Shown here: one piece after another, positions 44,361 to 53,483 of the stretch
Position numbering within the stretch: position 1 is the first letter of the stretch
How the letters are laid out: every line of letters starts with the position of its first letter
NCBI GenBank assembly: GCA_002168075.1
Contig: NHCE01000005.1
Coordinates: 321,021 to 378,579 of the forward strand
Length of the DNA: 57,559 nt
Reading direction: 5' to 3'
From: Rhizobiales bacterium TMED25
Lineage (GTDB): Bacteria > Pseudomonadota > Alphaproteobacteria > Rhizobiales > TMED25
Made by a program: the position numbers and the translations under genes
The notes under the pieces: generated by a model
Database searches by the model: none
Seen by the model: the letters and a program-made list of their open reading frames with translations, nothing else
Told to the model about the DNA's origin: nothing

Positions 44361-45311
44361 ATGTCTCATATATCTGAATACGCTATACAAACAAATCTCC
44401 TGAACAAGATTTATAAAGGGAAAAAAGGACAAGTTTCAAAGCATGCTCTTAGAGATTTTACTATTAGCATAAAATCTGGTCAAATATATGGACTTCTTGG
44501 CCCGAATGGTGCTGGAAAATCAACATTTATTAATATATTAGCGAATTCAGTTTTGAAGACATCGGGGACGGCAAAGATAATGGGCTATGATATAGAAAGA
44601 CAAAAAAGAGACGCACGTTCCTTAATTGGTATAGTACCACAAGAGCTTAATCTAGATCCTTTCTTTAAACCAATTGAGGTTCTTGAAACACAAGCAGGAT
44701 TATATGGGGTCCCCAAGAAGGAGAGAGATTCCATTGGTCTACTACGTACCTTAAGATTAGAAGATCAAGCTTATGTATACGCAAGGACTCTCTCAGGTGG
44801 GATGAGAAGGAGGCTATTAATTGCTAAGGCCATGACACATAAACCCCTTGTCTTAGTTTTGGATGAACCAACAGCAGGTGTGGATGTTGAATTAAGACAT
44901 GAATTATGGGATTTAATTAGAGACCTAAATCGTGAAGGAACCACGATATTACTTACAACTCACTATTTAGAGGAGGCACAATCCTTGTGCGACCATATCG
45001 GTATAATAAATAAAGGTACTTTAGTAGCAAATGCGCCAACCCAAGATCTCCTAAGAAGCCTAGATAGGAAACAGATATTAATCAAGGCTTCAAACTACGA
45101 TGGGCAGAAAGAACTTAAAATTAATAGTGTTGGTAGCATTGAATTTGGTCAAGATGGCTATATATCGATAACCTATCAACCTAGTAAAATAAATTTTTTT
45201 AATATATTACAAGAACTGGAAAACCAAAACATAACAATAATAGATATTATTTCTAAAGAAACTGATTTAGAGGATATATTTCTTGAATTTGTAAGAGAAA
45301 AGAAGAAATAG
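44361..45311 (+). CDS. orphan ABC transporter ATP-binding protein, DrrA/CcmA-like
   Basis: A 316-residue ATPase of the ABC-2 exporter type. Walker A is LLGPNGAGKSTFIN, the signature is TLSGGMRRRLLIAKAM, Walker B is LVLDEPTAGVD and the switch His is in TTHYLEEAQ. A roughly 90-residue C-terminal domain follows. No permease gene lies next to it; the neighbours on both sides are on the opposite strand. A TTG at 44352 is open but the ATG at 44361 is preferred. The partner permease is probably elsewhere. Confidence 0.92.
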   Translation: MSHISEYAIQTNLLNKIYKGKKGQVSKHALRDFTISIKSGQIYGLLGPNGAGKSTFINILANSVLKTSGTAKIMGYDIERQKRDARSLIGIVPQELNLDPFFKPIEVLETQAGLYGVPKKERDSIGLLRTLRLEDQAYVYARTLSGGMRRRLLIAKAMTHKPLVLVLDEPTAGVDVELRHELWDLIRDLNREGTTILLTTHYLEEAQSLCDHIGIINKGTLVANAPTQDLLRSLDRKQILIKASNYDGQKELKINSVGSIEFGQDGYISITYQPSKINFFNILQELENQNITIIDIISKETDLEDIFLEFVREKKK

Positions 45312-45342
45312 GGCCAAATGTATAAAAATGACCCTTATTCTT
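45304..45342. terminator. candidate bidirectional terminator hairpin
   Basis: AAGAAATAGGG (45304-45314) and CCCTTATTCTT (45332-45342) pair over 11 positions with two internal mismatches, around a 17-base loop. The element spans the 3' ends of the convergent ABC ATPase and small membrane protein genes. Weak stem and no long T-run, so only a candidate. Confidence 0.4.
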
Positions 45343-45355
45343 TAATGAAATTTAA

Positions 45356-45571
45356 CTATTTTAATTGGTTGACAACAATTAATGCTGCAATGACACCAAT
45401 TAGACCGGCTCCTGAAAATTGATTTATTAGATCAATTAGGTTTCCAGCTACGTCAGCATTTATAAATGCAAGTGCATCGGGAAACAGGATTTGTAGTACA
45501 ACCCCTAACCCAACTAAGACTAACGCAACTTCTATGCCGCTTTTAAGCATGCCATTTAATGATGAAAACAT
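45356..45571 (-). CDS. small two-helix membrane protein A of a paralogous pair
   Basis: A 71-residue protein with a short amphipathic N-terminus, a transmembrane helix (about residues 14-30), a polar loop containing NADVAGNLIDLINQF and a second helix SGAGLIGVIAALIVV. It aligns clearly with the next small protein upstream (45672-45905), sharing the L.G.LK..IE/ALE.AL.LV.L..LQ.LF.D first half and the GL.G.IAA end. The ATG is preceded by GGGAGAA. I do not recognise a family. The strong ribosome binding site and pairing suggest a real, possibly well expressed membrane protein. Confidence 0.75.
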   Translation of the reverse strand: MFSSLNGMLKSGIEVALVLVGLGVVLQILFPDALAFINADVAGNLIDLINQFSGAGLIGVIAALIVVNQLK

Positions 45572-45671
45572 GTTATTTCTCCCATTTGTTTATAAAAAAG
45601 TTTAACAAAATTTACAGCACACTTACAAAGAAAGCTCGTACACCATAAATCCCTTTATTAATAGTACTTAG

Positions 45672-45905
45672 CTATTTACGAACAATAAGGTAAGCAACTA
45701 GTCCTGCGGCTATTAATCCAACAAGACCTTCACTACCAAATTGCGACATCAAACCACCTATATTACTGAGTATATCTATTGCGAAAAGCTGAACAAAGCT
45801 ATCCCCAAATAATACTTGTAATAAAGTAAGAAGTGCCACTAACCAGAGTGCTATTTCAAGAGCATCTTTTAAATACCCTTTTAACTTATCTAATAAAGCT
45901 GTCAT
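45672..45905 (-). CDS. small two-helix membrane protein B of a paralogous pair
   Basis: A 77-residue protein built like its neighbour A. It has an amphipathic LLDKLKGYLKDALEIAL helix, a hydrophobic helix, a polar loop, and a C-terminal helix GLVGLIAAGLVAYLIV ending in VRK. I begin it at the ATG at 45905, 3 bases after a GGGAGAA ribosome site also used by gene A; the ATG at 45917 would overlap that site. Its function is unknown. Oligomeric pore, holin-like or membrane-shaping roles are possible but not supported by any motif. Confidence 0.75.
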   Translation of the reverse strand: MTALLDKLKGYLKDALEIALWLVALLTLLQVLFGDSFVQLFAIDILSNIGGLMSQFGSEGLVGLIAAGLVAYLIVRK

Positions 45906-46169
45906 AACTTCTCCCATCTTTATATTTCTATCTTTTCAGCTGATTAGCATTTATAGATAGAATCACTATAAAAATTCTAAATGTGCTAAAAAAATAGTCA
46001 AGTGATTAAAATATAATCAATTGCGTAATTATTCTAATATGCAAATAGTTGATAAAATATTAATTATGAATTAATTCTAACCAATATTACTAAATCACTG
46101 AGATCTTTTTTTAGTTATTTTTATGCTAGTATATTAGATTAAAAGTATAGATTTTGAGAAGATGGTATA

Positions 46170-47015
46170 ATGGAGTTAAATAATAATAAGAATATTCTTA
46201 TAACAGGGTGCTCTAGTGGAATTGGGCTAGATACAGCAAGGGGTATGAAGGAAATCGGATGGAATGTAATTGCGTCATGTAGGAAAGAAAGTGACTGTAA
46301 AATCATGCGAGAAAAATATGGCTTTCTAAGTACTGTCATTAATTATGATGATGAAAAATCAATAACAACAGGTCTTAATTATTCTCTCGAAAAAACAAAT
46401 GGAAGAATTGACGTATTATTTAATAATGGCGCGTATGGTGTCCCTTCTTTGGTCGAAGATATTCCTGTGGATTCTTTAAGAAATATATTTGAAACTAATT
46501 TTTTTGGCTGGCATTCATTAACAAAAGGAGTGATTCCTTACATGAAAGAGCAGGGATTTGGGCGTATAATACAAAATTCCTCTATTTTAGGGTTTATGGC
46601 GCTCAAATATAGGGGGGCTTATACCTCAACAAAATATGCTGTTGAAGGTTTATCTGACACATTACGTTTGGAATTAAAAGATCATAATATCAAGATTATT
46701 ATTATTCAACCAGGTCCTATTACAACAAAATTCAGAGAAAATAGTTATATTCGTTTTATTGAAGATATCAAATGGAAAACTTCCCCTAATAAATTCATAT
46801 ATTCGAATATAATAATTCCAAGACTAAAGTCTAAAAATCCAAAAAAAATAGCCTTTGAGTTATTACCGAATGCTGTAACAAAAGCCGTTATTCATGCTTG
46901 CATGTCAAAAAACCCTAAAACCCGATATCGTATTACTTGGGCGACTATAATAATGATGTATCTAAAGAGAATATTAGCAGATAAAATTTTTGATAAGATC
47001 GCGCGTAGGCTATAG
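46170..47015 (+). CDS. short-chain dehydrogenase/reductase (SDR)
   Basis: A 281-residue classical SDR. The cofactor motif is ITGCSSGIGLDTARGM near the N-terminus, NNGAYG is the NAG-like motif, and the catalytic Ser is in NSSILGFM with YTSTKYAVEG giving Tyr and Lys. The length is slightly above average because of a basic C-terminal tail with an amphipathic MMYLKRILADKIF segment. Substrate is unknown; the motif layout resembles lipid- or retinol-type SDRs, which I cannot prove. A 252-bp AT-rich spacer separates it from gene B. Confidence 0.93.
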   Translation: MELNNNKNILITGCSSGIGLDTARGMKEIGWNVIASCRKESDCKIMREKYGFLSTVINYDDEKSITTGLNYSLEKTNGRIDVLFNNGAYGVPSLVEDIPVDSLRNIFETNFFGWHSLTKGVIPYMKEQGFGRIIQNSSILGFMALKYRGAYTSTKYAVEGLSDTLRLELKDHNIKIIIIQPGPITTKFRENSYIRFIEDIKWKTSPNKFIYSNIIIPRLKSKNPKKIAFELLPNAVTKAVIHACMSKNPKTRYRITWATIIMMYLKRILADKIFDKIARRL

Positions 47016-47074
47016 AGGTATTTAAATTTATAGATTATTCTATTTAAATTACTATTATGTATCTTATGAATTAT

Positions 47075-47151
47075 GCACCCGTAGCTCAGCTGGATAGAGT
47101 AGGTGGCTTCGAACCACTTGGTCGGGAGTTCGAGTCTCTCCGGGTGCGCCA
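47075..47151 (+). tRNA. tRNA-Arg (TCG)
   Basis: A 77-base cloverleaf with encoded CCA. The acceptor stem GCACCCG pairs with CGGGTGC. The D arm is AGCTCAGCTGGATAGAGT. The anticodon stem GGTGG/CCACT encloses the loop CTTCGAA, anticodon TCG, which reads CGA arginine codons. The T loop is TTCGAGT, with G73 before CCA. A minus-strand open frame over it is only a shadow. Confidence 0.95.
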
Positions 47152-47165
47152 AAATATAATTGAAA

Positions 47166-47432
47166 TTATTTACGAGAAATTTTATTAAGAGCAATAGAAA
47201 GTAATATCAGTATGGATAGAGCTATCTGGCTATTAACATAGTAAGTATGAAATATTTCTGGGCTATCCCATAGATTTACTGCCCAATAAGCATTTGATAA
47301 AAGTGGAAGACTAGCACTAAGTACACCGATAACAAATCCGTGTCCAACAAAAGCAATTCCGACAGTAATTAAATAGGATAGAACGCCTAATATAAGTGTT
47401 ATTCTAACGGTGACCAGGTATAATTGTTTCAT
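47166..47432 (-). CDS. small three-helix membrane protein, unknown function
   Basis: An 88-residue protein with three hydrophobic segments (about 8-28, 31-50 and 67-83) and a basic end ISRK. The middle has NAYWAVNLWDSPEIF, a Trp-rich interface segment. I recognise no family. The frame ends 15 bases after the tRNA-Arg gene on the opposite strand. The clean membrane pattern suggests a real gene, but supporting evidence is limited. Confidence 0.6.
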   Translation of the reverse strand: MKQLYLVTVRITLILGVLSYLITVGIAFVGHGFVIGVLSASLPLLSNAYWAVNLWDSPEIFHTYYVNSQIALSILILLSIALNKISRK

Positions 47433-47543
47433 TTTAGATCTTAAATAAATTTTTTCTTAGCTTAATATATTTGATACTAGCGGTTTTTAATAAAATCATC
47501 TACACCTATTTTATGGTGACCATTCATACGGGAATATTGAATT

Positions 47544-48776
47544 ATGAGAAAACTAACGGATAGCATATTATATAATAGGAATCTTCTAAAGTTTATTTGC
47601 CTGACTTGGTTTAGCCATTTTGCACTAAAAATTATTAGTTTAACTGTGGGATGGCAAATATATACAGAAACTGGGAGTCCGTTAGCATTAGGTCTTATTG
47701 GACTAATTCAGTTTGCTCCCCAATTCTTTCTAATTTTGCCAGCAGGTGTATTAGCAGATAAATATAATAGAAGGCACATATTAATAGTGTGCAATCTAGT
47801 GCAGATTTTTGTAGCTGGGTTCCTATTATATTATTCTATTTATAGCATTGGAAAGGTTTCAATTATTCCAATTTATCTAATATTAATAGTTCACGGAATA
47901 GCGATGTCATTTGAGGGGCCGAGCACTTTTGCAATTTTGCCAAACTTAGTTAAACCAGAAATTTTCCCAAGAGCTGTGCACTATGTTAATTTTTTTGAGG
48001 AATTTGGATCATTATTTGGCCCAATTATTGCTGGTATTTTAATTGCATATATAGACAAATGGGTTTATCTGGTCGCATTATTAAGTTTTGTAATTTCTAC
48101 TTTAAGTGCAATATCACTTCCGAATATAGAGAATGGAATAAAAGAAATAAAAAGAATAACTGTTAAGGTATTATTGAGCGGCTTTGTCTATGTCTGGAAG
48201 TCAAAAATAGTGCTTGGAACTATGGCTATTGATATTGTTGCAATGTTATTTAGTAGTATCATGGGTATGTTACCAATATTTGCGATAGATATATTGAATA
48301 TTGGACCTGAAGGGCTTGGAATACTAAGGGCAACACCGTCAATAGGGGCATTATTTGCTGCGATTGTACTATCTCAATTGACTTCAATAAAGTATCCTGG
48401 AAGGGTTCTAATATATTCAATTATAGTATTTGGATGTGCAACAATAACCTTTTCATTATCAACTTCTTTATGGATTTCTCTCTTTGCTCTATTTATATAT
48501 GGGGCAGCCGATATGGTTAGCATGAATATAAGGCAAATTATTGTTCAGCTAGTTACGCCAAATAATATGAGGGGTAGAGTAATGTCAGTTCACTCAGTTA
48601 TAACAACTGGCTCAAATGAATTAGGCGATTTTAGAGCTGGCCTATCGGCAACCTTAATAGGTACAATACCTGCAATTATGGTTGGAGGAATATTAACTGT
48701 CTCACTTTCGGTCATATGGTGGTATTTATTCCCTGGCCTGAAAGAAGTTAAAGATATAAAAGATCTGAATAAGTAA
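47544..48776 (+). CDS. MFS transporter, EntS-like exporter
   Basis: A 410-residue twelve-helix major facilitator. The loop between helices 2 and 3 has the family motif GVLADKYNRRHIL. N-terminal FALKIISLTVGWQIYTETG and internal IVHGIAMSFEGPSTFAILPN and NNMRGRVMSVHSV match the EntS/MFS_3 group of siderophore or drug exporters. Substrate is unknown. It is followed by an SMR exporter, so this region is rich in efflux proteins. Confidence 0.9.
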   Translation: MRKLTDSILYNRNLLKFICLTWFSHFALKIISLTVGWQIYTETGSPLALGLIGLIQFAPQFFLILPAGVLADKYNRRHILIVCNLVQIFVAGFLLYYSIYSIGKVSIIPIYLILIVHGIAMSFEGPSTFAILPNLVKPEIFPRAVHYVNFFEEFGSLFGPIIAGILIAYIDKWVYLVALLSFVISTLSAISLPNIENGIKEIKRITVKVLLSGFVYVWKSKIVLGTMAIDIVAMLFSSIMGMLPIFAIDILNIGPEGLGILRATPSIGALFAAIVLSQLTSIKYPGRVLIYSIIVFGCATITFSLSTSLWISLFALFIYGAADMVSMNIRQIIVQLVTPNNMRGRVMSVHSVITTGSNELGDFRAGLSATLIGTIPAIMVGGILTVSLSVIWWYLFPGLKEVKDIKDLNK

Positions 48777-48875
48777 AGAAATATAGAATATCCAAGAATA
48801 TACATGTTTTAATTATTTTAAGTGATTGGTATTTGATATAGATAGAAATATTTTCCAAAATTAGGAGTTTTGTTA

Positions 48876-49205
48876 ATGCATTGGCTTTATCTTTTTTTAG
48901 CAATTTTAGCTGAGACTATCGGTACTAGTTTTTTGAAGATATCAAATGGCTTCTCTCAACTATTCCCCTCTTTAATTGCCTTATCTGGTTTCTTTATTTC
49001 ACTTATCTTATTATCTTTTGTTTTAAGGCATATTCCAGTTGGAGTTGTTTATGCTATATGGTCAGGAGTAGGTATATTACTAGTAACTCTTGTGGGATAT
49101 ATATTTTTCAGGCAAAACCTTGATTTGCCAGCTTTGGTAGGTATTGGATTTATTATACTCGGAGTTGTTATAATATTTACGCTGTCAAGCACGCAGTCCA
49201 CGTAA
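48876..49205 (+). CDS. SMR family multidrug/cation transporter (EmrE/SugE-like)
   Basis: A 109-residue four-helix small multidrug resistance protein. It has the essential Glu in AILAETIGTSFLK near residue 14, the central PVGVVYAIWSGVG motif and a C-terminal GVVIIF helix. It works as an antiparallel dimer exporting cationic compounds in exchange for protons. The ATG at 48876 has AGGAG eight bases upstream; a TTG at 48870 is too close to that site. Substrate is unknown. Confidence 0.94.
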   Translation: MHWLYLFLAILAETIGTSFLKISNGFSQLFPSLIALSGFFISLILLSFVLRHIPVGVVYAIWSGVGILLVTLVGYIFFRQNLDLPALVGIGFIILGVVIIFTLSSTQST

Positions 49206-49221
49206 TCCTAAGTAATACTCA

Positions 49222-49524
49222 CTATTTAGGAAGCCATCTCATTAGATTATTTATAGTTTTCAGAAGCTCTGATCTTCTTTGATAAGGGTCTTTTATTTTT
49301 AGTTTATCTTTGAATGATTGAATAAAAATATCACCTTTTTCTATATTATTTTTTATATAAAAAAAAGTTTCTTCGAGATCACTTTTAGGTATTTCATTTA
49401 TGAAAGAGGATTCATATATGTATTTTAATCTTTTTATAAAGATATGTTTCTCGTGGTCATTTAATATTTTCTCAGACCAATCCCCACCAAAAGATATATT
49501 TTTTAATTGTTTTTTTTTATCCAT
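49222..49524 (-). CDS. hypothetical protein
   Basis: A 100-residue charged, mainly helical protein with many Lys, Glu and Ile and no membrane helix. It ends in TINNLMRWLPK. I do not recognise a family. The ATG at 49524 is preferred over a TTG four codons earlier; neither has a convincing ribosome site. It lies between the SMR exporter (convergent) and the DNA polymerase IV gene (divergent). The frame is long for AT-rich DNA, so it is likely real, but this is not certain. Confidence 0.55.
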   Translation of the reverse strand: MDKKKQLKNISFGGDWSEKILNDHEKHIFIKRLKYIYESSFINEIPKSDLEETFFYIKNNIEKGDIFIQSFKDKLKIKDPYQRRSELLKTINNLMRWLPK

Positions 49525-49587
49525 AGTATAGAACAAAATAAGAACAAAAATTAAAAAAATAAAGAAAAAAATAAAGAAAAAATATAA

Positions 49588-50790
49588 ATGAGTAGATTTA
49601 GAACATTATATATCGATATGGATAGTTTTTTTGCAAGTATAGAACAACAGCTCGACTCGACATTACGAAATAAGCCTGTAGCAATAGCTGCCTTAGAAAA
49701 TGACTTCGGCTGTGTTGTCGCTGCAAGTTATGAAGCAAAAGCATATGGCGTAAAAACGGGAACAAGGGTTAGAGATGCAAAAATCTTATGCCCTGGAATT
49801 CATTTTAGGCCAAGTAGACACAGATTATATTCAAAGTTTAATAAGTATATTTCATATTTACTAGATGATATTGCTGAGCTAGAGAGCATAAGATCAATTG
49901 ATGAGTTTCAAATATATTTAGGAAGAGATTATTCAAGCTTATCTAGAGCATTACTTCTCTCAACTAGGATAAAGTCCATGATCTACGAACAGGTGGGTAA
50001 AGAGATTAGTTTATCAATAGGGATTGCAGCTAACCCATTATTAGCAAAGATTGCAAGTAAAATAAATAAACCAGATGGTTTACAGTGGTTATGTGAAGAA
50101 AATATGCCTTCAAGGATTAAAGATTTATATCTAGAAGATTTACCAGGAATTTCTAAGGGTATAAAGAGAAGGCTTTTAGGAGCTAAAGTATATTCTGTTG
50201 AGGATTTATACTACATGGATCCTAGACACGCCAGACTAGTATGGAGATCAGTAGAAGGGGAAAGGTTTGTCAGATCGTTAAGGGGAGAAAATATACCTAT
50301 TAATAAATCAAATCGTGGAAGTTATGGTAATTCTAAAGTCCTTTCTCCAGAGAATCGCTCCCCTCGAAATGCATATCTTGTTGGCAGATGGTTAATTGAA
50401 AAGTCTGCTGAGAGACTTAGGAGGTATAACTATTGTGCTAGCCGCTTAGATATTTTTCTTAGACTCGATAACTTTGGTAGCTGCCAAGATTCAGTAACTT
50501 TTTTATATTCACAAGATACGCTATTTTTTCTTAAGCAATTCAAAATATTATGGACCAGACTAAGTCCAGTGATTGAGTCCCAAAGGATTAAGTTTGTTGG
50601 TGTCAGATTAAGCGGATTAATTAATATTCAAGATAGGTCTGGAGAATTCCTAACTAATTTATACCCAGGTGAAAAGAATATAAGTGAAAGGTTATCTTCA
50701 TCAGTTGATAACTTAAATCTCCGATATGGTAAGAGAATTATAAATTTTGGTATTCATAGGGAACATCCAGGATTTTTTGAGCGTGGCTAG
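49588..50790 (+). CDS. dinB: Y-family DNA polymerase (DinB/Pol IV-like)
   Basis: A 400-residue translesion polymerase. The N-terminus LYIDMDSFFASIEQ supplies the first catalytic Asp (Asp10), and SIDEFQIYL supplies Asp105/Glu106. The finger region has VVAASYEAKAYGVKTG, the palm SLSIGIAANPLLAKIASKIN, and the helix-hairpin-helix LPGISKGIKRRL follows. The little-finger domain runs to about residue 390. Length and motifs suit DinB-like polymerases; it lacks a recognisable beta-clamp motif at the extreme C-terminus, though this is hard to judge. No LexA box was found by eye upstream. Confidence 0.9.
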   Translation: MSRFRTLYIDMDSFFASIEQQLDSTLRNKPVAIAALENDFGCVVAASYEAKAYGVKTGTRVRDAKILCPGIHFRPSRHRLYSKFNKYISYLLDDIAELESIRSIDEFQIYLGRDYSSLSRALLLSTRIKSMIYEQVGKEISLSIGIAANPLLAKIASKINKPDGLQWLCEENMPSRIKDLYLEDLPGISKGIKRRLLGAKVYSVEDLYYMDPRHARLVWRSVEGERFVRSLRGENIPINKSNRGSYGNSKVLSPENRSPRNAYLVGRWLIEKSAERLRRYNYCASRLDIFLRLDNFGSCQDSVTFLYSQDTLFFLKQFKILWTRLSPVIESQRIKFVGVRLSGLINIQDRSGEFLTNLYPGEKNISERLSSSVDNLNLRYGKRIINFGIHREHPGFFERG

Positions 50791-50839
50791 ATTATAATTG
50801 AACTATTATACATTTGGCTATATGGGGATGAATAGTTAT

Positions 50840-51283
50840 CTAGAGTTTAGTATACTGCTTCAAACTATCTAAAAATTTTTTTTTTGTCTTAAATACAAGC
50901 TCATTCAGAAAGTCTTTTTCTTTCTCATCCATATTTTCTTGAAGCCTTCTCAGTATATTCCTACCTTTGTTACCAATTTTAATTTCTTTATACCTCCTGT
51001 CGTTTGTACTAAATCGACAGCTTATTAAGTTCTTATCTTCAAGCTTTTTGATTATTTCGCTTATTGTTGTCCTATCAATTTTTGTATATTTTTGTATTTC
51101 ATTTTGATTTGTCATCGGGTGATAATCAATAGTTTGAAGGATAATGAACTGTCTGGGTGTGATTTTATATTTATTTAGAAGTTTATTTTGCTCAGTATCC
51201 ATCTTCTGCTGGGCTTGATGGAATAGTAGGAATACAGATTTCTCAGGATTTTTTGAATTTGGTGGTCTTTTTCTTATTGGCAT
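50840..51283 (-). CDS. MarR family transcriptional regulator
   Basis: A 147-residue winged-helix regulator. The recognition region reads NEIQKYTKIDRTTISEIIKKLEDKNLI, followed by a wing with RRYKEIKIGNKGR and a long helical C-terminus for dimerisation. The N-terminus is basic (MPIRKRPPNSK). It is 5 bases downstream of ftsY on the same strand, so it should be cotranscribed. Its target genes are unknown; the nearby efflux genes (2-3 kb away) are possible but not supported by position. Confidence 0.9.
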   Translation of the reverse strand: MPIRKRPPNSKNPEKSVFLLFHQAQQKMDTEQNKLLNKYKITPRQFIILQTIDYHPMTNQNEIQKYTKIDRTTISEIIKKLEDKNLISCRFSTNDRRYKEIKIGNKGRNILRRLQENMDEKEKDFLNELVFKTKKKFLDSLKQYTKL

Positions 51284-51288
51284 GTTCT

Positions 51289-52209
51289 TTAGTCTAGCCC
51301 TACGATTAACCTTGAAAAGCTTTTTATATCGAAATCATTCAGATCATCAACTGACTCACCAATACCAATATAATGAATAGGTAAGCCAATCTCTTGTGCA
51401 ATAGAAATAATATATCCCGCTTTTGCAGTACCATCTAATTTTGTTATAATGAGACCAGTAATATTTGCAATTTCATTGAAAACCTTAGCTTGCTGAATAG
51501 CATTTTGTCCGGCTGTAGCATCTAAAGTTAATATTATAGAATGAGGAGCTTCTGTGTCCTGTTTCTTTATAACACGGATAATTTTTGCAAGCTCATCCAT
51601 CAATTCAGATCTATTTTGAAGTCGTCCAGCAGTATCTATGATGGCTACATCAAATTTATCATCTTTTGCTTTTTTGACTGTATCGTATGCTATACTTGCA
51701 GCATCTTTTACAATATCCGAAGCTACAATTTCAATATTTAATCTAGATGCCCACGAAGTGATTTGCTCTATTGCTGCGGCTCTAAAAGTATCTGCCGCTC
51801 CAATGAGAACCTTTGCACCATCTTTTTTAAAATTATTAGCTAACTTTGCGATTGTAGTTGTTTTTCCAGAACCATTGACCCCAACAACAATAATTATATG
51901 AGGGGATTGATCTTTATTGAAGATTAGTTTTTTATAGGAGGATGCAAGTTTTATCTCAATTTGATCAGCAAGGAACGTTTTTATTTCTGAGATGTCTATA
52001 TCTTTATTAAATTTTTCTTTTTTCAAGTTCTCAATTATTGATACCGATGAATCGACACCAATGTCTGCGCTAATAAGAAGATCTTCTAGATCTTGTAATG
52101 TTGCTTCATCTAGTCTCTTTGAGGTTATTATTTTTGTTATTCCCTGAGAAATAGAGCTTGATGACTTAGATAGGCTACTCTTTAATTTTTGAAACCAAGT
52201 ATTCTTCAT
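51289..52209 (-). CDS. ftsY: signal recognition particle receptor FtsY
   Basis: A 306-residue SRP GTPase. It has the NG domain with G1 VVGVNGSGKTTTIAKLA (109-125), IDTAGRLQNRSELMDEL, and TKLDGTAKAGYI near the end. The N-terminal acidic A domain of E. coli FtsY is nearly absent, as is common in alphaproteobacteria. It docks ribosome-SRP at the membrane with Ffh, encoded divergently at 55.6 kb. It follows mtaB by 29 bases. Confidence 0.97.
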   Translation of the reverse strand: MKNTWFQKLKSSLSKSSSSISQGITKIITSKRLDEATLQDLEDLLISADIGVDSSVSIIENLKKEKFNKDIDISEIKTFLADQIEIKLASSYKKLIFNKDQSPHIIIVVGVNGSGKTTTIAKLANNFKKDGAKVLIGAADTFRAAAIEQITSWASRLNIEIVASDIVKDAASIAYDTVKKAKDDKFDVAIIDTAGRLQNRSELMDELAKIIRVIKKQDTEAPHSIILTLDATAGQNAIQQAKVFNEIANITGLIITKLDGTAKAGYIISIAQEIGLPIHYIGIGESVDDLNDFDIKSFSRLIVGLD

Positions 52210-52238
52210 ATTTACCTATTTTAAGTTAGCGAAGTTTT

Positions 52239-53483
52239 TTAATTTAGTTGTGCCATTAGTTGATCTTTATTTATGCCAATTATTTTTTTTGTTATTAGCG
52301 TTCCTTGGTTATTATCTTCTGGAATTAAAACTTTTGAATATTGCTCAGTTCTACCAAAACCTGGCTTTTCAACTAAAACTTTTTTCTCCTTACCTACTTC
52401 ATTAATAAGGAATATATTTAGTCTTTGGCCACCAACTTCCCTCAATTCTTTGGAGCGTTTCTGAATCACTTTCTTTTCTACTTGAGGCATTCTTGCAGCA
52501 GGGGTTCCTTGTTTTGCAGAGAATGGGAAGATATGCAGGTATGTAAGATTACAATCTGTAATATGTTTCTTAGTAGATTTATGCATAGAATCACTTTCTG
52601 TTGGAAATCCTGCAATAAGATCTGCACCAAAGACACTCTCTGGTCTAACTTTTTGTATTTTTTCACAAAATGCAATTGCATCCTTTGTTTGGTGTCGTCG
52701 AAGCATTCTTTTTAGAATCATATCATTACCTGATTGGAGAGATAGATGAAGATGAGGCATAATTATTTTTTCACTAGTAAAAACTTCTAGAAAGTCATCA
52801 TCAATCTCAATTGAGTCAATAGAGGATATTCTTAATCTTTTTAGATTGTTTGTACCCTTAATGATGTTCTTAATAAGTATGCCAAGATTTATTTTTTCAT
52901 TTAGATCTTGACCATAAGAAGTTATATCTACACCAGTGAGTATTATTTCATGGTACCCCTTATCTAGTAGGGTTTGGATTTGCCGGATAATAGTTTCTTG
53001 ATCTATAGACCTTGATTGCCCGCGAGCATAAGGTATAATACAGAAAGTACACCTGTGATCACAACCATTCTGAATTTGCACGAAAGCTCTTGTTCTATTA
53101 TCAAAATTTTTTATAAAAGGTGTCTCTTCTTCTATAATATTTTCTTCAGATATGTCTTTTTTAATTCCAACTAGATTTCCAAATGTACTTAATTTTGTTT
53201 TTTCATGATTTCCAATGATGCAATCAACTTCCGGCATGCTCATAAATTCATTAGGATGCAATTCCGCTGCGCATCCAGTAACAATAATTTTATTATCCGG
53301 GTTTTCTCGCCTTTCTTTTCTTATAGCTTGCCTAGTTTGTTTTACAGCTTGATTAGTTACAGCACAACTATTGATAAAGCTAAAGTTACTTAAATTATAA
53401 TGCTCGGCCTTTTCTTTCATTACTTGAGTCTCAAATGCATTCAACTTACATCCAAAAGTTATAAAATTTAGATTATTCTTCAT
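52239..53483 (-). CDS. mtaB: tRNA (t6A37) methylthiotransferase MtaB
   Basis: A 414-residue radical SAM enzyme that turns t6A37 of tRNA into ms2t6A. The N-terminal UPF0004 domain has its cysteines in TFGCKLNAFE, NSCAVTN and VTGCAAE; the radical SAM cluster is NGCDHRCTFCIIPYARG. A TRAM-like C-terminal domain ends the protein. The product uses the t6A made with TsaE, encoded at 32.5-34.0 kb. It overlaps dapF by 11 bases, indicating an operon dapF-mtaB-ftsY. Confidence 0.96.
   Translation of the reverse strand: MKNNLNFITFGCKLNAFETQVMKEKAEHYNLSNFSFINSCAVTNQAVKQTRQAIRKERRENPDNKIIVTGCAAELHPNEFMSMPEVDCIIGNHEKTKLSTFGNLVGIKKDISEENIIEEETPFIKNFDNRTRAFVQIQNGCDHRCTFCIIPYARGQSRSIDQETIIRQIQTLLDKGYHEIILTGVDITSYGQDLNEKINLGILIKNIIKGTNNLKRLRISSIDSIEIDDDFLEVFTSEKIIMPHLHLSLQSGNDMILKRMLRRHQTKDAIAFCEKIQKVRPESVFGADLIAGFPTESDSMHKSTKKHITDCNLTYLHIFPFSAKQGTPAARMPQVEKKVIQKRSKELREVGGQRLNIFLINEVGKEKKVLVEKPGFGRTEQYSKVLIPEDNNQGTLITKKIIGINKDQLMAQLN

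Noticed and set aside
45947-45993. Imperfect inverted repeat TTAGCATTTA / TAAATGTGCTAA upstream of small membrane protein B.
   Set aside because: The stem has bulges and there is no U-run on either strand; it is within what AT-rich DNA gives by chance.
46892-47194. A 100-codon minus-strand open frame across the tRNA-Arg gene (AHPERLELPTKWFE).
   Set aside because: This is the familiar false protein read from the complement of a tRNA gene; the cloverleaf on the plus strand explains the DNA.
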